NCBI GenBank assembly: GCA_032622095.1
Contig: CP136064.1
Span: 256,413,863 to 256,477,862, forward strand
Reading direction: 5' to 3'
Length of the DNA stretch: 64,000 nt
Source: Siphonodentalium dalli
Taxonomy: Eukaryota; Mollusca; Scaphopoda; Gadilida; Siphonodentaliidae
How positions within the stretch are numbered: position 1 is the first letter of the stretch; each line of letters begins with the position of its first letter. Made by a program: the position numbers and the translations under genes. The notes under the pieces are model-generated. The model was not told the DNA's origin. It did no database searches and saw nothing but the letters and a program-made list of their open reading frames with translations. Below, piece by piece: positions 1 to 12,264 of the stretch.

Positions 1-503
1 TCTTAAAAGGGGATACCCGATTCATATGTCTTAGAATGGTCGAACTTACTATTACTCGTAACTGATGGGTGGGCTTTTCAGCCGTTATTGTTTTTTATTT
101 GCAGCCATTATTTACACAGTATAGTCAGTGAAATGTGAACACATCACGCGTGCGCAGACATTTTTCGGGATTAAACTTAACGAGGCAGATAACAAGTTTG
201 GTCCTCTTCAATCTGCAAAGTTTCATAAGTATTTTCTGTCACTTTATGCATTGAGGATTTAATTTTCATCAAAACTATGATCGTAATGGAAGAACTAAGA
301 TGTCCATGTTTCTTTCACTTACGAGTAAAACTAATTTCGAACATTCTAAAACATATGAATGGTAAAATGCCTACCGAGAAATCATATTGTCACCACGGGA
401 ACTTGACTAATATTACAGTAAATTAGCAAATTAAGAGCAATACATTGGTGTTGACCCGTGGATAATATCATTGGTCTGACCGTTATTGGTTATGGTCTTG
501 ATG
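1..503. other. no gene seen, left edge
   Basis: AT-rich non-coding DNA. I see no exon with splice signals, no long open frame and no recognisable repeat before the TTAA element that starts at 504. Confidence 0.5.
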
Positions 504-891
504 TTAACCCTTTACCCAACAGAAGGGCCCTGTGCCAATGCATTCTCTTATATATGCGAGTCGACCATAGGTCGCCTCGCATATATAAGAGAATGCATTG
601 GCTTAACACATTAAAAATTATAAAATTGTTAAAGAATGTAAGAAAAAATGGTAAAAAGTGTTTTTTTAGGCCAATGCATTCTCTTATATATGCGAGGCGA
701 CCTATGCTTGACTCGCATATATAAGAGAATACATTGGCACAGGGCATAACTGTAACTATCACAATGTGGTCAAGGAGCCGGTTCCAATGATATCCATATT
801 TGTATGGTTCTATTGAGACAGACCGAAGATATTTTAGGCTGTTGAAGTTTTATTTGGCCGGTTTTGGCCGGTTTGTTGGGTAAAGGGTTAA
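504..891. mobile_element. TTAA-flanked MITE family A, copy 1
   Basis: The element begins TTAACCCTTTACCCAACAG and ends TGTTGGGTAAAGGGTTAA, so the ends are inverted and the target duplication is TTAA, as in piggyBac-type elements. Inside are two hairpins of about 70 nt separated by an A/T-rich spacer. Each hairpin has the arm TGCCAATGCATTCTCTTATA and an inner CGACC-ATA-GGTCG stem. The right part (about 735-891) is unique to family A. This copy has small mismatches in the second hairpin. There is no transposase frame, so it is non-autonomous. Four more near-full copies lie in the window. Confidence 0.85.
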
Positions 892-2557
892 TTGCACCGT
901 AAAAAAAATACCACGGTCCGACAGTTACTGGCAGGGTCCGCGCTGGACTGAAAGTAGCTATTGCCAAATAATTTGCCAAATCAAAATATTTTTTGCAAAA
1001 TTATATTAGAATTTGCCAAATGTTATCCCTGATAGTATAATTTTCTGCAACCTTGATTGAGTTTTTTTGTTTCGACACTCGCGGTTTCAACGACGTTTGA
1101 TATCGATAGGAAGCAGTTAGTTAATTATACTCACATCTCTATTGTTGTTTATCATACAACAATAAACCAATCGCCAAACAATAAAATTATAAAAGAGTTG
1201 CTTCATCAGAAGGGAACATCACAAGAGGATTAGCTACGTAAACACCACCATCAAACAAAATATTGATTATCCCTCCACCCATCGATAATAATGCTACCAG
1301 ATTAACTGCATCTTAATGGAGGTGTTAACTTTTCCGAAACCATATAAAACACAACTAATATAATTATATTGTTATAGTTTCCTAAAATGAAGGGTATTGT
1401 TTGACCGATATTTTTCAACTTTATTGAGGAATTAATAAGTGACTTGCCAAAACTTTTGCCAAATGAAAATATTTTTTGCCAAATGTGAATTATTTTTGCC
1501 ATTGACAAATTTGGCAAGTGGCAGCGCGAACCCTGGTTACTAGTTACAATCTGCCAGCTACTTTGAACAGCCAAACGGCCCAATGTTGGCAGCGATGTTT
1601 CGCGGTATGACACCGTTAAAGCGACGGGCATTTTCCTAACAGTGTGGTAAGTTCCAATAGTATCAATGGCATCATATGACCTAGGAACCTAGATGTTAGG
1701 AACTCCAGGGTACCAACGTGTTGGCCCGAGCTGATTGGATGCGGAGAGCACATGATGCACGCTAAATTATCACATTGATAAAAAAACATGGCCGCCTCGA
1801 ATCGTATTCGTTTTGGTTTTACAGTTTACAAAAACCGTATAACAACGGAGAAAACACGACATAACATCCTATAACACCCCGCTTACACCTTTTATTTGGT
1901 GCCTTTCATCCATGGATTACGTGTGCATATTTTGTGTGCTCCGAATGCATGTAGTTGCATTCCGGTGAACGTTAGTGGTATATTTCATCATAGTTTTGTA
2001 CGAAATACACAACTATTTGTCTCTGTATGGATGGATTACTTTAACACTGGGTGATTTCGCTTTGTACATATGTAAACCGAATAAGATGCTAGTATAAACA
2101 TTGATCTGTTCCTAGATTCGAGTGTGTTTTTGTGTCCACTGTCATCCGAGGTTGACTAAAGACAGTAAAGTATCAGGTATCGTGTGCCTCTTCCTGTGTG
2201 CACAAATACTTTTCCCTGTGGATAAGTGATTCAACATACATTACAAAGCTGTTGGAGTTGGAGTGTTGCACTAGTCTTCGCCACTTGATTCCTGACTCTG
2301 TCACCCATCGTGCCAGAATTGGACATTTGGACACACCCATTCAGATTCAGATAATGAACTGACCGAAAATAAAGGCGAAAAATATCCAGGGTTCGAGTCA
2401 ACAAACATCGTTGAAAAGAGGAGTGTATATGAACTCAAACTCACTCGATCGGATTAGAACCAACAACTCACAATACGAATACGGACACGCATTCTTTGTG
2501 CGGTCAACTGAAGAGTATCGTGCGTGGAACAGCCTGGATAACATCACATGCGGGGAA
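892..2557. other. non-coding stretch with TTGCCAAAT-rich repeats
   Basis: No exon can be supported. Two related segments near 950-1020 and 1440-1520 share runs of TTGCCAAAT followed by an AAAATATTTTTT core and look like parts of one old repeat. The rest (1530-2557) shows nothing I recognise. Confidence 0.45.
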
Positions 2558-2716
2558 AGATATAAAAATATAACATAATAGTCACCCACCGCGCAACATA
2601 CAGTCGGAAGATATAATATAACATCATATATAGTCACCCACCGCGCAACATACAGTCGGAAAGATATAATAATATAACATCATAGTCATCCACGGCGCAA
2701 CGTACATTCGGAAGGC
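2558..2716. repeat. short tandem repeat, ~58-bp unit, three copies
   Basis: Three consecutive imperfect copies of a unit containing ATATAACATCATA, then AGTCACCCACCGCGCAACA, then TACAGTCGGAA. The third copy is the most diverged (AGTCATCCACGGCGCAACG). Confidence 0.8.
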
Positions 2717-3949
2717 TACTGCGCAGGAAAAGATGCAGACACAGGACCGTGACGTGTGATCACATATGCATCATATTCATAATTTTTCATTGAACATGTG
2801 TGGTTATGAGTTGAGAACCATGTCGCGTAGACATCGCCCAGTTACGGGGTCTGCTGATGTTTTGAAGGTTTATATTGAACTGTCTGCGACGTACTTATAC
2901 TGAGTCAGAGTGTTGTGATATAACTGAATCAGTCACAAATTGTTATTACAATGCTTTGACTGTGTTTACTACAACTACAGCTATGCCCTCGATCGTTAAT
3001 CGACCACGTTAACAGCTAGTGCTCTGGGCCTTTGATTACCGCGGTTGTACAGCCATTCAATCACAATCAAGTGGTATCACCGCGATTGGGAGCAGTTGAC
3101 GTGCGGTATCCAACAGTAATTTTATTACAGTGCTAGTAATATTTTTATAACCGCGGCAACCAAGTAAATTACCGCCGTCTTAATTTTTTGCGACCACAAA
3201 CAAAATTCACATTAATGTTTGCGACCAGAAAAAAAATTCACATTAATTTTTCTCATTCATGACCGCCATTCACCCAGTTCATTTTTTTTCGTGAACGTCA
3301 TGCACCGCGTTAATTATTTTCCCACAAACTTATTTGTTTTATGTCAACAATGTTAATCAATTATATCGAATATGTATTATATATACAATGTAGCTCATAG
3401 TTGTTTTTTACAGCGATGAGATTAACTTAGTACAAACTTCGAGAAACACAGCAAATTTGATCTAGAAATGTCGAAACATGTTCACGAGCGTTCGATGTTT
3501 GGCGCCATTTTCAATCAACAAGCTTTCAATTGATAAATAACATATCTAAACCATCGGGGTATCTTTATTTTCTTTATTTTCAAGTTAGCTTGAAATTTAC
3601 CTTTTCCTTCTACGGCATTGATTTAGAATTGCATGACAATTATGGAATACTATTAGGGGCACTTCCTATAAATATATTATTCGCGTACCGAAAGCCACAA
3701 CATATGATACATAATGTCGCCTTTTTGATCGCTTTAGACGCGCCACTAATATGACATGTGTTGTCATTTCCAGCGCACGACAGAAGCGCCATTAGGAAAT
3801 GGCCCTAATATTATATCATACATTCTATATAGGCTCATACTGCTTTTTGTACGGCATCGTCTTCTGTCGTAGCTACATGTATGTCGGATTTTCTGTTATT
3901 TGTCAAATATGACGAAGCATTAAATCATCGTCGTTTTAATGCATTGCAG
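2717..3949. other. non-coding stretch upstream of the lectin exons
   Basis: This stretch should hold the promoter and any signal-peptide exon of the lectin, but I could not identify either. Between 3180 and 3310 there are loosely repeated segments around GCGACCA and ATTCACATTAA. No other gene is seen. Confidence 0.4.
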
Positions 3950-5132
3950 AGCTGATATGCGATCGACACCAATACAATGTTGGAGGGAGATGCATGGCGT
4001 TTGTTGCAGGACCAGTCACGTGGTATGCCGCTCGTGACGGGTGCAGGGCAATGGGTGGCAGGCTGGCAATAATTGATTCACAGACGACATATGATGCAAT
4101 CAAGGAAATCATGGTGGAGAAGGCAGGTGAGGTTATAAATACAATGATAAGGTCCATGATATAAATACAATGATAAGGTCTATGATATAAATACACTGAT
4201 TAGGTACATGTTATAGGGCACATTGATAAATACAATGATAAGGTCCATGATATAATGGACCTTGATACATACAATGACAAGGTTCATGATATAAATACAA
4301 TGATGAGGTACATGGTATAAAGTACATTGATAAATCCATGATAATGTCCATGATATAACTATAGTGATAAGGTCCATGATATAAATACAATGAGAGATCC
4401 ATGATATAAGGTACATTGATAAATACAATGATAAGGTCCATGATATAAATACACTGATGATGTACATTGATAAATACAATGATAAGGTCCATGAAATAAA
4501 TACAGTGATAATGTCCATGATATAAATAAAATGATAAGGTCCATTATATAAATACAATGATAATGTCCATGATATATATACAATGATAAGGTCCATGATA
4601 TAAATACAATGATAAGGGCCATGATATAAATACAATGATAAGGTCAATGATATAAATACAGTGATAAGGTACATAATATAAAGAACATTGATAAATACAA
4701 TGATAAGGTCCATGAAATAAATACAATGATGAGGTACATGATATAAATACAATGATATGTTTACCCCCGAAGCCGAGGAAATAGTAATTTGCGAGCGTTA
4801 GTTCTGATTATGCAGCTTTAAGTATATTTCACTATTCAATGGTGTGGGTATTGGCTGTTTTATCGTGTCATATTTAACAATCTTGTCGTATTTTCCCAGG
4901 CCAGAACGCAGCCATAACACATGTCTCCGTGGACGGCAACGACGAGGCAGTGGAGGACAACTGGGTCATCTGGGACGGGAGTAATCTCACATATACAGGA
5001 TGGGCACCAGGGGAGCCAGCCCCGGGTTACAAGGACGTGGAGGATTGCATGATGTCCGTCAAATCAAAGAACTTTGACCTGAACGACGAATATTGCACGA
5101 AACCGGCAGCGTACATTTGTGAACTCATTTGA
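3950..5132 (+). CDS. C-type lectin domain protein, last two exons
   Basis: Two exons (3950-4126 and 4900-5132) join in phase 1 across a GTGAGG...CCCAG intron and end at a TGA. Together they encode about 135 residues that cover one whole C-type lectin carbohydrate-recognition domain. Visible marks are the N-terminal CDRHQY and GGRC cysteines, the W-Y-A-A-R-D-G-C helix with GGRLA, the TGWAPGEP segment, EDC, NDEYC and the final YICEL. Family knowledge: such domains bind sugars through calcium and are usually secreted. Here the usual EPN/QPD triplet reads EPA and the WND region reads LND, so calcium or sugar binding may be altered. The usual WIGL core is also weak (THVSVDGND). A signal-peptide exon should lie upstream but was not found, so the gene is 5'-incomplete here. 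A poly-A signal AATAAA follows at 5157. The intron is filled by a 26-bp satellite and by a fragment of a foldback element. Confidence 0.85.
4130..4757. repeat. 26-bp satellite in the lectin intron
   Basis: About two dozen copies of a 26-bp unit of the type AATGATAAGGTCCATGATAT plus AAATAC fill most of the intron. Variants insert TAAAGTACATTGATAAAT. Because 26 is not a multiple of three, the array is open over long distances in several frames of the - strand and produces spurious MYLYHGPYH-type reading frames. Confidence 0.9.
4758..4830. repeat. fragment of foldback family E
   Basis: The segment with CCCCCGAAGCCGAGGAAATAG and the following GCGAGCGTTAGTTCTG matches the right part of the elements at 26341-26820 and 28349-28440 in the Kir gene 2 intron, so it is a truncated copy of the same family. 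Confidence 0.6.
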
Positions 5133-5156
5133 ATGAGTGAGAAACCAATGAAAGAG

Positions 5157-5162
5157 AATAAA
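5157..5162 (+). promoter_or_regulatory. poly-A signal of the lectin gene
   Basis: AATAAA, 24 bases after the TGA of the lectin exon. The same 3' region is repeated in degraded form at about 7050-7150. Confidence 0.6.
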
Positions 5163-5584
5163 AGTCAATCTTCTTGAAGTTCTTTTACTTCATTTCTCCT
5201 GTGAAACAACTGAAACAAATAAACTCAGATATAACCCCGAAAAACATTGGGTTTCCTACTGTTATATAAACGACATATCCAGATTCATCATGCACGTATA
5301 TAAGAGCTGAACTAACTTGAACTAACTGTTCGTGATCTAAATTCATGGCATCACATTGGGAAATTAAAGGGACATAAGACATTCACTGTGGGGAAATGTG
5401 AAATATAAAAGGGACATAAGAAACTCGCAGAGGGTAAATGTGAAAAATCAAAAAGGTTTGTAAACCCACCATCACTAAGAAGAATATGAGTGGTGATGTG
5501 TTTTTAGACTTATATTTTGTTTGCACATTTGCCCTATGTCCATATGATGGGACCCAATGCACTCACAGTGGGTAAATGCACAGA

Positions 5585-6151
5585 CCCCTGGGGAAAATTA
5601 CTAAAATACCAATATAGACTATACCAGTGTAAAGGTTCCAATTATCGATTTTGGCTAACCAAATTGTCTAATTTCTGGAATTCGTTCGATGAATAAAGTT
5701 GAAAATATCGAGCACAAACACACCGGGTGAAATAAAAGAGGTATTTGTGGCTTCGGAATGACTTGTAGAATATATGTGAGCATTTATAGGTTATAACATT
5801 GCGTTTAAATACACGTTCGCGACAATTTATTGCTCGAAAATATTGATTTTATAACGAGGTCAACGGGCGCTCGGTGGACAGCTGACGAGCCGATTTGTTC
5901 GGTAGAGTCCGGTACTTTCCGATATCATATCTCGACTTCCCTTCGTTCGATTTCGCCAAGTTATATGTTAAATGAAAGGGAATTTTATTGTCAATAAGAC
6001 ATACTGGGGGATATTTTGGTTGCTGATTTCTAGAATTTGTAGGGTTTTGATAGTACTGTTGGGTGTGGTTTTAGCCAAAATCGATGATTGGAACCTTTAC
6101 ACTGGTATAGTCTATATTGGTATTTTATTAATTTTCCCCAGGGGCTTGCTA
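5585..6151. mobile_element. foldback element with ~65-bp inverted arms
   Basis: The left arm (5585-5652, CCCTGGGGAAAATTACTAAA onward) is repeated inverted at 6086-6151. The shared part reads through TACCAATATAGACTATACC to TCGATTTTGGCTAA. The roughly 430 bases between the arms have no gene. Flanks to about 5450 and 6250 may belong to it. It lies between the live lectin and its relics. Confidence 0.65.
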
Positions 6152-6522
6152 TGTGGGTATAATGTGCTAATAAAATATAAATCTAAAACACACCACCATT
6201 GAGAAGAAAACGGAGAAATATATAAACTGTCGTGTGTTCAAACCAGTATTATGTAAACAAAAAATGTTGCAGTGATTTGTCAACAAACATCGCTAAGAGT
6301 GTAATAAGTTCAAATATTTTAGTATTAATATGATTTTTATATGTACAATGCTCCGACCTTTTCCAATTTTTGCCATCAAGCTTTGGTATATTATTAAACT
6401 AACTGGAATTTTATCGGTAATTGACACTGTTCACACAAGAATGCATGTTTTGACAAGAGAAATCTCAGTATTGGAAGCTATTAATAATGAGAATAAACAT
6501 AAAGTCAATCTAAACTCCTGAT

Positions 6523-6590
6523 GAACGACGTAGGTTGTACCTGGAAGATAGTTTACATTTGTGAACTCAAATGAATGAGTGAGAAACGTT
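6523..6590 (+). pseudogene. relic of the lectin 3' exon, copy 1
   Basis: Reading in frame gives ND-V-G-C, then VYICELK and a TGA, followed by the same GAATGAGTGAGAAAC 3' tail as the intact lectin at 5130. The upstream exon sequence is lost, so this is a broken duplicate of the last lectin exon. Confidence 0.7.
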
Positions 6591-6764
6591 ATGTGACATG
6601 CGCTTTGCATGGCATATAGTCAGCAATCTGCAACTGATGACGATCTTATATCAAACAATTTATGGTTAACCCATAAAACAACGACTACTCATGTTTGAGG
6701 CGTATTTTAGGAAGTTAGGTTTGGCAACACCCATTTAACCTTTTCTATGGAAGTGGTAGCCCAT

Positions 6765-6976
6765 GTAACCCATAGAGAGTCCCACATAGACTGGAGCAGA
6801 CGACACTCTGTAGTGCATGCTTCCATATATGTGAGGCTCCCTGCGGGTTAAACATTGAACTGCTTCCAGATCGCTACCAATGCATGTAACTCATAGAGAG
6901 CCCCACATATATAACGTGTAGCAGACGACACTATGTAGTGCATGCTTCCATCTGTGTGAGGCTCCATGTGGGTTAA
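6765..6976. mobile_element. small MITE (~90 bp), two tandem copies
   Basis: Two adjacent copies start TAACCCATAGAGAG or TAACTCATAGAGAG and end in GGCTCC...GGGTTAA. They share GCAGACGACACT and GTAGTGCATGCTTCCAT. The ends are complementary, as in a short TTAA-type MITE. A third copy lies at 35380-35463. Both copies sit directly between the two lectin relics. Confidence 0.6.
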
Positions 6977-6996
6977 ACATTGAACTTCCTCCGGAT

Positions 6997-7150
6997 GAAC
7001 GACGCAGATTGTTTGCAGCAGAAACCTTACATTTGTGAACTCAAATGAATGAGTGAGAAACCAATGTGAAAGAATAGAAATCAATCTTCTCGATTCTATT
7101 TTACTCGATTTCTCTGCTGAAACAACTGAAAAAAGTAAACTCAAATTTAA
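6997..7150 (+). pseudogene. relic of the lectin 3' exon, copy 2
   Basis: In frame it reads NDADC, LQQKP, YICELK and TGA (7046-7048), aligning with NDEYC...PAAYICELI of the intact gene. The 3' untranslated similarity continues to about 7150 (GAGTGAGAAACCAATG, AATCAATCTTCT, AAACAACTGAAA). The 5' half of the domain is missing, so this is a pseudogene fragment from a local lectin duplication. Confidence 0.75.
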
Positions 7151-7426
7151 TCCAGAAAACTCTTTGGGATCTTATATATACCACTGCGGGGAGGGAACTA
7201 CTTCGGGCGATTTGGTGCTCTGTCGAGTTTTATTGACGTGTTCTACCGAGAAAACTGTCCTATTATTTACGGGTTTGCTCATTATCGTGATAACAAGGCA
7301 GCGACGATGAAGTGGATGGAACCTGGGCCACCAAGACGGAATGTTAAACGACAGGGAGCATCGCACATTTAAGATAATACATTGACCTCAAAACATTTAC
7401 CTTGCATGTCCTTGTAAACCAATATT

Positions 7427-7577
7427 ATACAGTTATCGCGTTGTTTCGAAGTTGATACGAGGAAATGTCAGCCCGAGGAAGTCAATATTCACCAAGGCCA
7501 TAGGCCGAGGTGAATATTGACTTCCAAGGGCTGACAATTCCTCGTGCCAACCAAGAAACAATGCGATAACTGTTTTA
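7427..7577. repeat. long hairpin around CCATAGGCC
   Basis: ACAGTTATCGCGTTGTTTCG on the left pairs with the inverted copy at 7555-7577. The inner stem GGAAGTCAATATTCACC pairs with GGTGAATATTGACTTCC. It is probably a solo foldback transposon. Confidence 0.75.
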
Positions 7578-7790
7578 TTATATGAAACGCGCTTCGATTG
7601 GACAAGACGTTGAACGTCGCTGGGAAAACCTGATCAATTTGCAGGTCTGATAATAAGTTATGTTAACCCCTGAAGTATCTGACGTCACTCAGAACTGTTA
7701 TTAACCTGCTGTTTCATTAATGAGGTGAACATCGTTAGATATCTCAATTTTTTTCATTACGTTTTAACATAGGAATTTGGGAAAGAAACT
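7578..7790. other. non-coding flank
   Basis: Nothing recognisable apart from the start of hairpin-related repeats near 7790. Confidence 0.4.
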
Positions 7791-7990
7791 TATGATCATA
7801 TAATAAAGTATATTCGCTTGTATATGCGAGGATATAGAAGACTCGCATACATAAGAGAATGCACTGGCACATGACTTTCAATGCTGCACCATGACTGGAG
7901 CTTCCTGAAGTTTGGCGACAAGCATGTGCCAATGCATTCTCTTATATATGCCAGGAGCATCGAATATATAAGATAATAAATTCCACTCAG
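7791..7990. mobile_element. decayed relative of the TTAA hairpin MITEs
   Basis: Contains GTATATGCGAG...ACTCGCATACATAAGAGAAT and, inverted, GTGCCAATGCATTCTCTTAT. These are the two hairpin modules of MITE family A, but diverged and separated by unrelated sequence. Confidence 0.6.
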
Positions 7991-8059
7991 AGACGTGGCG
8001 ACAGGGGGGTTTGATTGGGGGGGGGGGGGGGTCTCACCCCCAACTTTGGTCAAAATGTT

Positions 8060-8720
8060 CAACAGTTGGAAATTTCATACCTGCCAAAACATTAGTTGGA
8101 AATTTCACACCAACAATAGGTTGAAAATGTTCTTGTAGTTTGACTTTCAAACAATTTATTGGGGTGAGTTAATTGTTTTTGGACCAATATTTGCATATTT
8201 TCCTATTTTTTTGTCAAATATTTTGACTGAAATGGTCATCAGTTGGAAATTTTTCCAACCTTAGGGGAGGGGGTGACAGGTTGGAAATTTCCAACACTTG
8301 GAAAGCTTGTGTCCTGGTCCCTCCCCCGTGGCCAGTCAAAAACTGGTAGTAAATTTAAGAAAACAATATTGTCATACATTTGGTCAACATTGTCATTGGG
8401 ATTGTCGTCAGTTGGAAATTTTCCAACCTATAAGTTAGGTTTGAAATTTCCAACTCTAAGAAGGCTTGAGGCCAGTCTAGATGCTAGGATTTTGCGATTT
8501 GCTTGTTCAGATTTCAAAATGTTTGGAATCATGGTCGGCCCGGTGTGTTATTGTCCCTCCCCCGTGACCAATACAAAACTGCTAATTAGTTTAACAAAAC
8601 AATATTTTACTACATTTTATCAAACTTGTGGACTGAAATGGTCATCAGTTGGAGAATTTTCCAACCTGAGGGGGAGTATGAGGTTTGAAATTCCCAACAC
8701 TAGGAAAGCTTCAGTTGATG
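8060..8720. repeat. tandem repeat of CAGTTGGAAATTTTCCAACC units
   Basis: Three long imperfect units (starting near 8228, 8400 and 8640) share CAGTTGGAAATTTTCCAACC, then TTTGAAATTTCCAAC, then a GCTT-containing spacer and CCTCCCCCGTGGCCA. GGAAATTTCC is itself palindromic. The open frame across it is accidental. Confidence 0.65.
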
Positions 8721-9396
8721 CCAGTTTAGATGCGATTTTCTTGTATAGTTTTCAAAAAAGTTTCTCACACCGGGCCGAAGAACCATGGTCAGCCCGGTGT
8801 GTCCTGGTCTCTTGCCCGTGGCCGTGTGCATTTGTCTGGAGTTAGACCACTAGATGTTAGGATTTATGCTATTTTTCAGGTTAAAATATTTGAATGTTCT
8901 CATCATACCGGGAATATAGAACCATGCATTTATGAATATATAGGATATTAGGCCTTAGCACTGATGTGCAATGGGGGGGGGGGGGGTACAAATGGAATTA
9001 TGCGAAACTTGTGCAGTTGGAATTTCTCCAGGTGGACACCCCCAACGGAGACCCTCTAGCCACGTCCATGATTGCCCTAACACATTTACACTAACCTTGT
9101 AAGCCAGTACATACTATTAAGGATGCGAGGCTCGATCCATGCAGATGGGAGACTCGCATATATAAGAGAATGCACTGGCACGTACAGGGTCTTTAATGCT
9201 GTGTCAGCGCAGCTCCCGAATTGAAAGAGTTAATATATCAACATTTGTGTGACATAAATTCTACATTTTTTTCCCAATAAAAATGAACGAGACGATGAGG
9301 AGCCCGCACCATATTTTTGTGTGGAAAAGATGAAAGAAAAGTGGATCTATATAATGTCCGTGGGCATTCCATTCAACTTAGACGTGTCGCTTTATT
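8721..9396. other. non-coding, poly-G tract and hairpin-MITE fragment
   Basis: Contains a run of about 16 G near 8972 and, at 9115-9185, a fragment with GGGAGACTCGCATATATAAG AGAATGCACTGGCAC related to the TTAA hairpin MITEs. No gene. Confidence 0.5.
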
Positions 9397-9855
9397 AAAG
9401 ACCCACTTAATTTTCGAACCCCCAGATTACCTTATATAAAATATATGCCATATTATATACCATATGAAAGAGGAAGCTCCAAAACATTGTATTATCATCT
9501 TATCAGATGTAATAAACTGTGCACTTGTTGTTTTTGTTGAGTTGCCAATGCGTTTTTAAGTAAAAATTGCAGTAAAAAGCAGTATTTTTTTCAATGCAGG
9601 GGAAATAACTCTATATAGAGTTCTTCCCCTTTCATTGAAAAAGTTTGAATTCTGTTGCATTCTGGGTGCTAGAGGGGGAAGTCTTCAGCAGTTTTCTATT
9701 TCTCTGTGGGCATCTTCTGAGACACAGCTGTTTCAAATAGTGATGAATTATAGTATTTTAATATTTTATGGCATAGATTGTTATTAAAACCGTATATCAA
9801 GTCACTATAAAAATAATAATCGGAGACTCGAAAATTAAGTGGGCCTTTAAAGATG
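9397..9855. mobile_element. foldback element, ~460 bp
   Basis: The outer arms AAGACCCACTTAATTTTCGA and TCGAAAATTAAGTGGGCCTT are inverted copies. The middle contains a second palindrome around AACTCTATATAGAGTT (9608-9623), flanked by AGGGGAA and TTCCCCT. No coding frame. Confidence 0.65.
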
Positions 9856-12264
9856 GCAACAATACAGGGGAAATCAAATTTACTCTCCATTTAGAATTAA
9901 ATCATATCACAAATCATATAATTTTTAATTCGCCTGATAAAACATATATTTTTTTCGCTGTCCATCGGGGGGGGGGGGGGGGGGGGTCGGAAAAAATGTT
10001 CAGGCACGTATGGCATTTTTTCCCTTTCGATCATTTTTTGTACCCACCCACCCCCACCGCCAAATTGTTTTTCCGTTTACGGCAGTTTTTTCCGACCATT
10101 TTTTGACACCCACCCCCCCCCCCCTTTTAACACTAAAACAGAGATTTGCGGGGGGAAATTCACTGTAAACAGCTGTATATGAATTTCTGTGCATACTATT
10201 TATCATGGATGTTAACATGGACATGTAAATAGGAATGAGTCATTTTGAGGTCATTCGGCCAAAAAAACATGGCTGCCAGCGGCCATCTTGGATTTCATAA
10301 TTTGCAACAAAATACAACACGATAACTGCCTGCAGTCAGTTTACCAGTTAGAATTACATTATTTATCTCATTCAAAGTGGTTTTGAAGCCCAACTCATTG
10401 CCAAAACACTAAAAAACAAGCAGGAATTTTTTTTTCTAGTTGCGGAAAAAATTGCTTGTAGGTGGCTTTGACCAGCCACCCACCCCGGCATATGTGCCGG
10501 ATTTTTTTTTTCACCCCCCCCCCTTGTGTCCATGGGGTACTGATATTCCCGACAAAATATTATGTGGAAACCCAAGTTCGTATACGTTTTCTCCATGCCC
10601 ATTTATGCTTTCAACAACACTGTAAACATGTCTATCATTATCACATCAGCTTACCGGGAAACGTTCTATACTTGTTAGGGTGCGTTCATAAAACTGGCAA
10701 GTTTGCACGGTATGGTTTGCAGGAATTTTGTCGTAGAAAACGATATGGTGAATTAAAATCTCTGTAGTTCCACTAGTAACGATGCTACCGGAATTTGCCT
10801 GTAAATATCATGCAATTATCTCGCAAGAATAAATCATACAGGTATTTGAAGGAAAATTCCAATAGCACAGATGTTTCAAGTGGAATTAGATAAATGTTAC
10901 TTCTCATGTCTTTCGTTTTGGTAAAGATGCATGCTATGTGCACGGTTCCGTTCATATTCTTGCATCATGTGGTTTTCTATGAAGAAATTCCCGCAAAAAA
11001 CATACCGTGCAAACTTGCCAGCGTACGAACGTAGCCTTAGAAAGGGACGGCATATTGATGCGGATGCCAATTAAAAAGTGGCATCAATATGAGAGATTTG
11101 AGTTGCAACGAGAGTGTTTGTGACAAACAGTCTTGGCCTCATCGATTACCAACATTTCAGAAGCACATAAGTATTGTCTACGCTCACACTGTCCACAATA
11201 AAGCCGGTTGTAGGACACCTTTAAAAATAATTTACATTCCGGGATCAAAATCCTATTCTTCTAAAATTCTAATTAAAATTTGGAATCGACGAACGCTTAT
11301 ACAATATTGCAACACTTCACATTGAGTAGGAACAAGATCAACATAATTATAGTACCAGGTTACATGTAAAATATCGAGGCATATGTCCGGCCCATGTGAA
11401 ATAAATTTAGAAAATAATGGTAAAATCATCAGACAATGTATTTTTAGGGATATACAATAGGTTGAAATTGTTCTGACAATTTGCTTTCCAACTAATACAA
11501 ATTGCATTTAGTTAAAAAAAATAATAGTCTTTAAGCCAAAACTCGTATATGTTCAAACTTTCGGTAAAGTTTTTGGACTGGAATTGCCATATGTTGCTAA
11601 ATGTTGCGCTACAGGCGTGGGCGTCATGTTAGAAATTTTGAACAATTGAAAAGCTTGAGGTGTCAGTTGGAAAATTACAAACCAAGTTGTGTATTGTAAT
11701 TCCCAGTTGGGAAATTGGATCAGAGCATGGCTGTACCACCGACGGGTTAACTGGTGGTTTGGTACAATAATATTTAACCCTTACACAGGGTCCTTAATGC
11801 TGCAACAGCGCAACTCCCATCCTATAAATTTATAACCTGGTTACAACATGGCGGGTAGAATAAGTTTGCAAGAAAGTTCATGTGATTGCATGGGAGCCCG
11901 ATACACCCCAGGGCATGACTATTTCGATGAATTATGTAAACTTGTAATAAAATAAGTTTAATTTAATTCAGTATTGTTAATCATTTACAAAACAATCGCA
12001 GAACGACCAGCATGAATACAGAATATTTATCGTTAATTTCTGCCAACTGCAGCACGTCGTGTTCGTGGTTTGTCGATATTCTGTCTTGTGTACCTCCCTG
12101 TCACCTCTATCCTCTCGAAATATATGCATTTTATTGCTCTGGTAATCCCAGCGTGTCAACATACTTTCTCTTCTGTCTGAAATATATGAGTAGATGTGAT
12201 TAAGACGAATTTTAACATCACAGTCAGAAATATTAAAGATGTGTAGAGCTAGGGTTCAAAATGT
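9856..12264. other. non-coding, poly-G/C tracts, no gene
   Basis: A run of about 18 G near 9967 is followed by C-rich tracts in a ~75-bp imperfect duplication (ATTTTTTGTACCCACCC and ATTTTTTGACACCCACCC). At about 11780 a TTAACCCTTACACAGGGTCC segment resembles the MITE fragment at 9190. I see no supported exon. Confidence 0.45.

Noticed and set aside
4180-4752. 190-codon open frame on the - strand with MYLYHGPYHCIY repeats
   Set aside because: It is the 26-bp intron satellite read in a frame that happens to lack stops; neighbouring frames are open too, and no family is recognised.
8243-8845. 200-codon open frame
   Set aside because: It crosses a tandem repeat (GGAAATTTTCCAACC units) and has no recognisable motif or splice signals.
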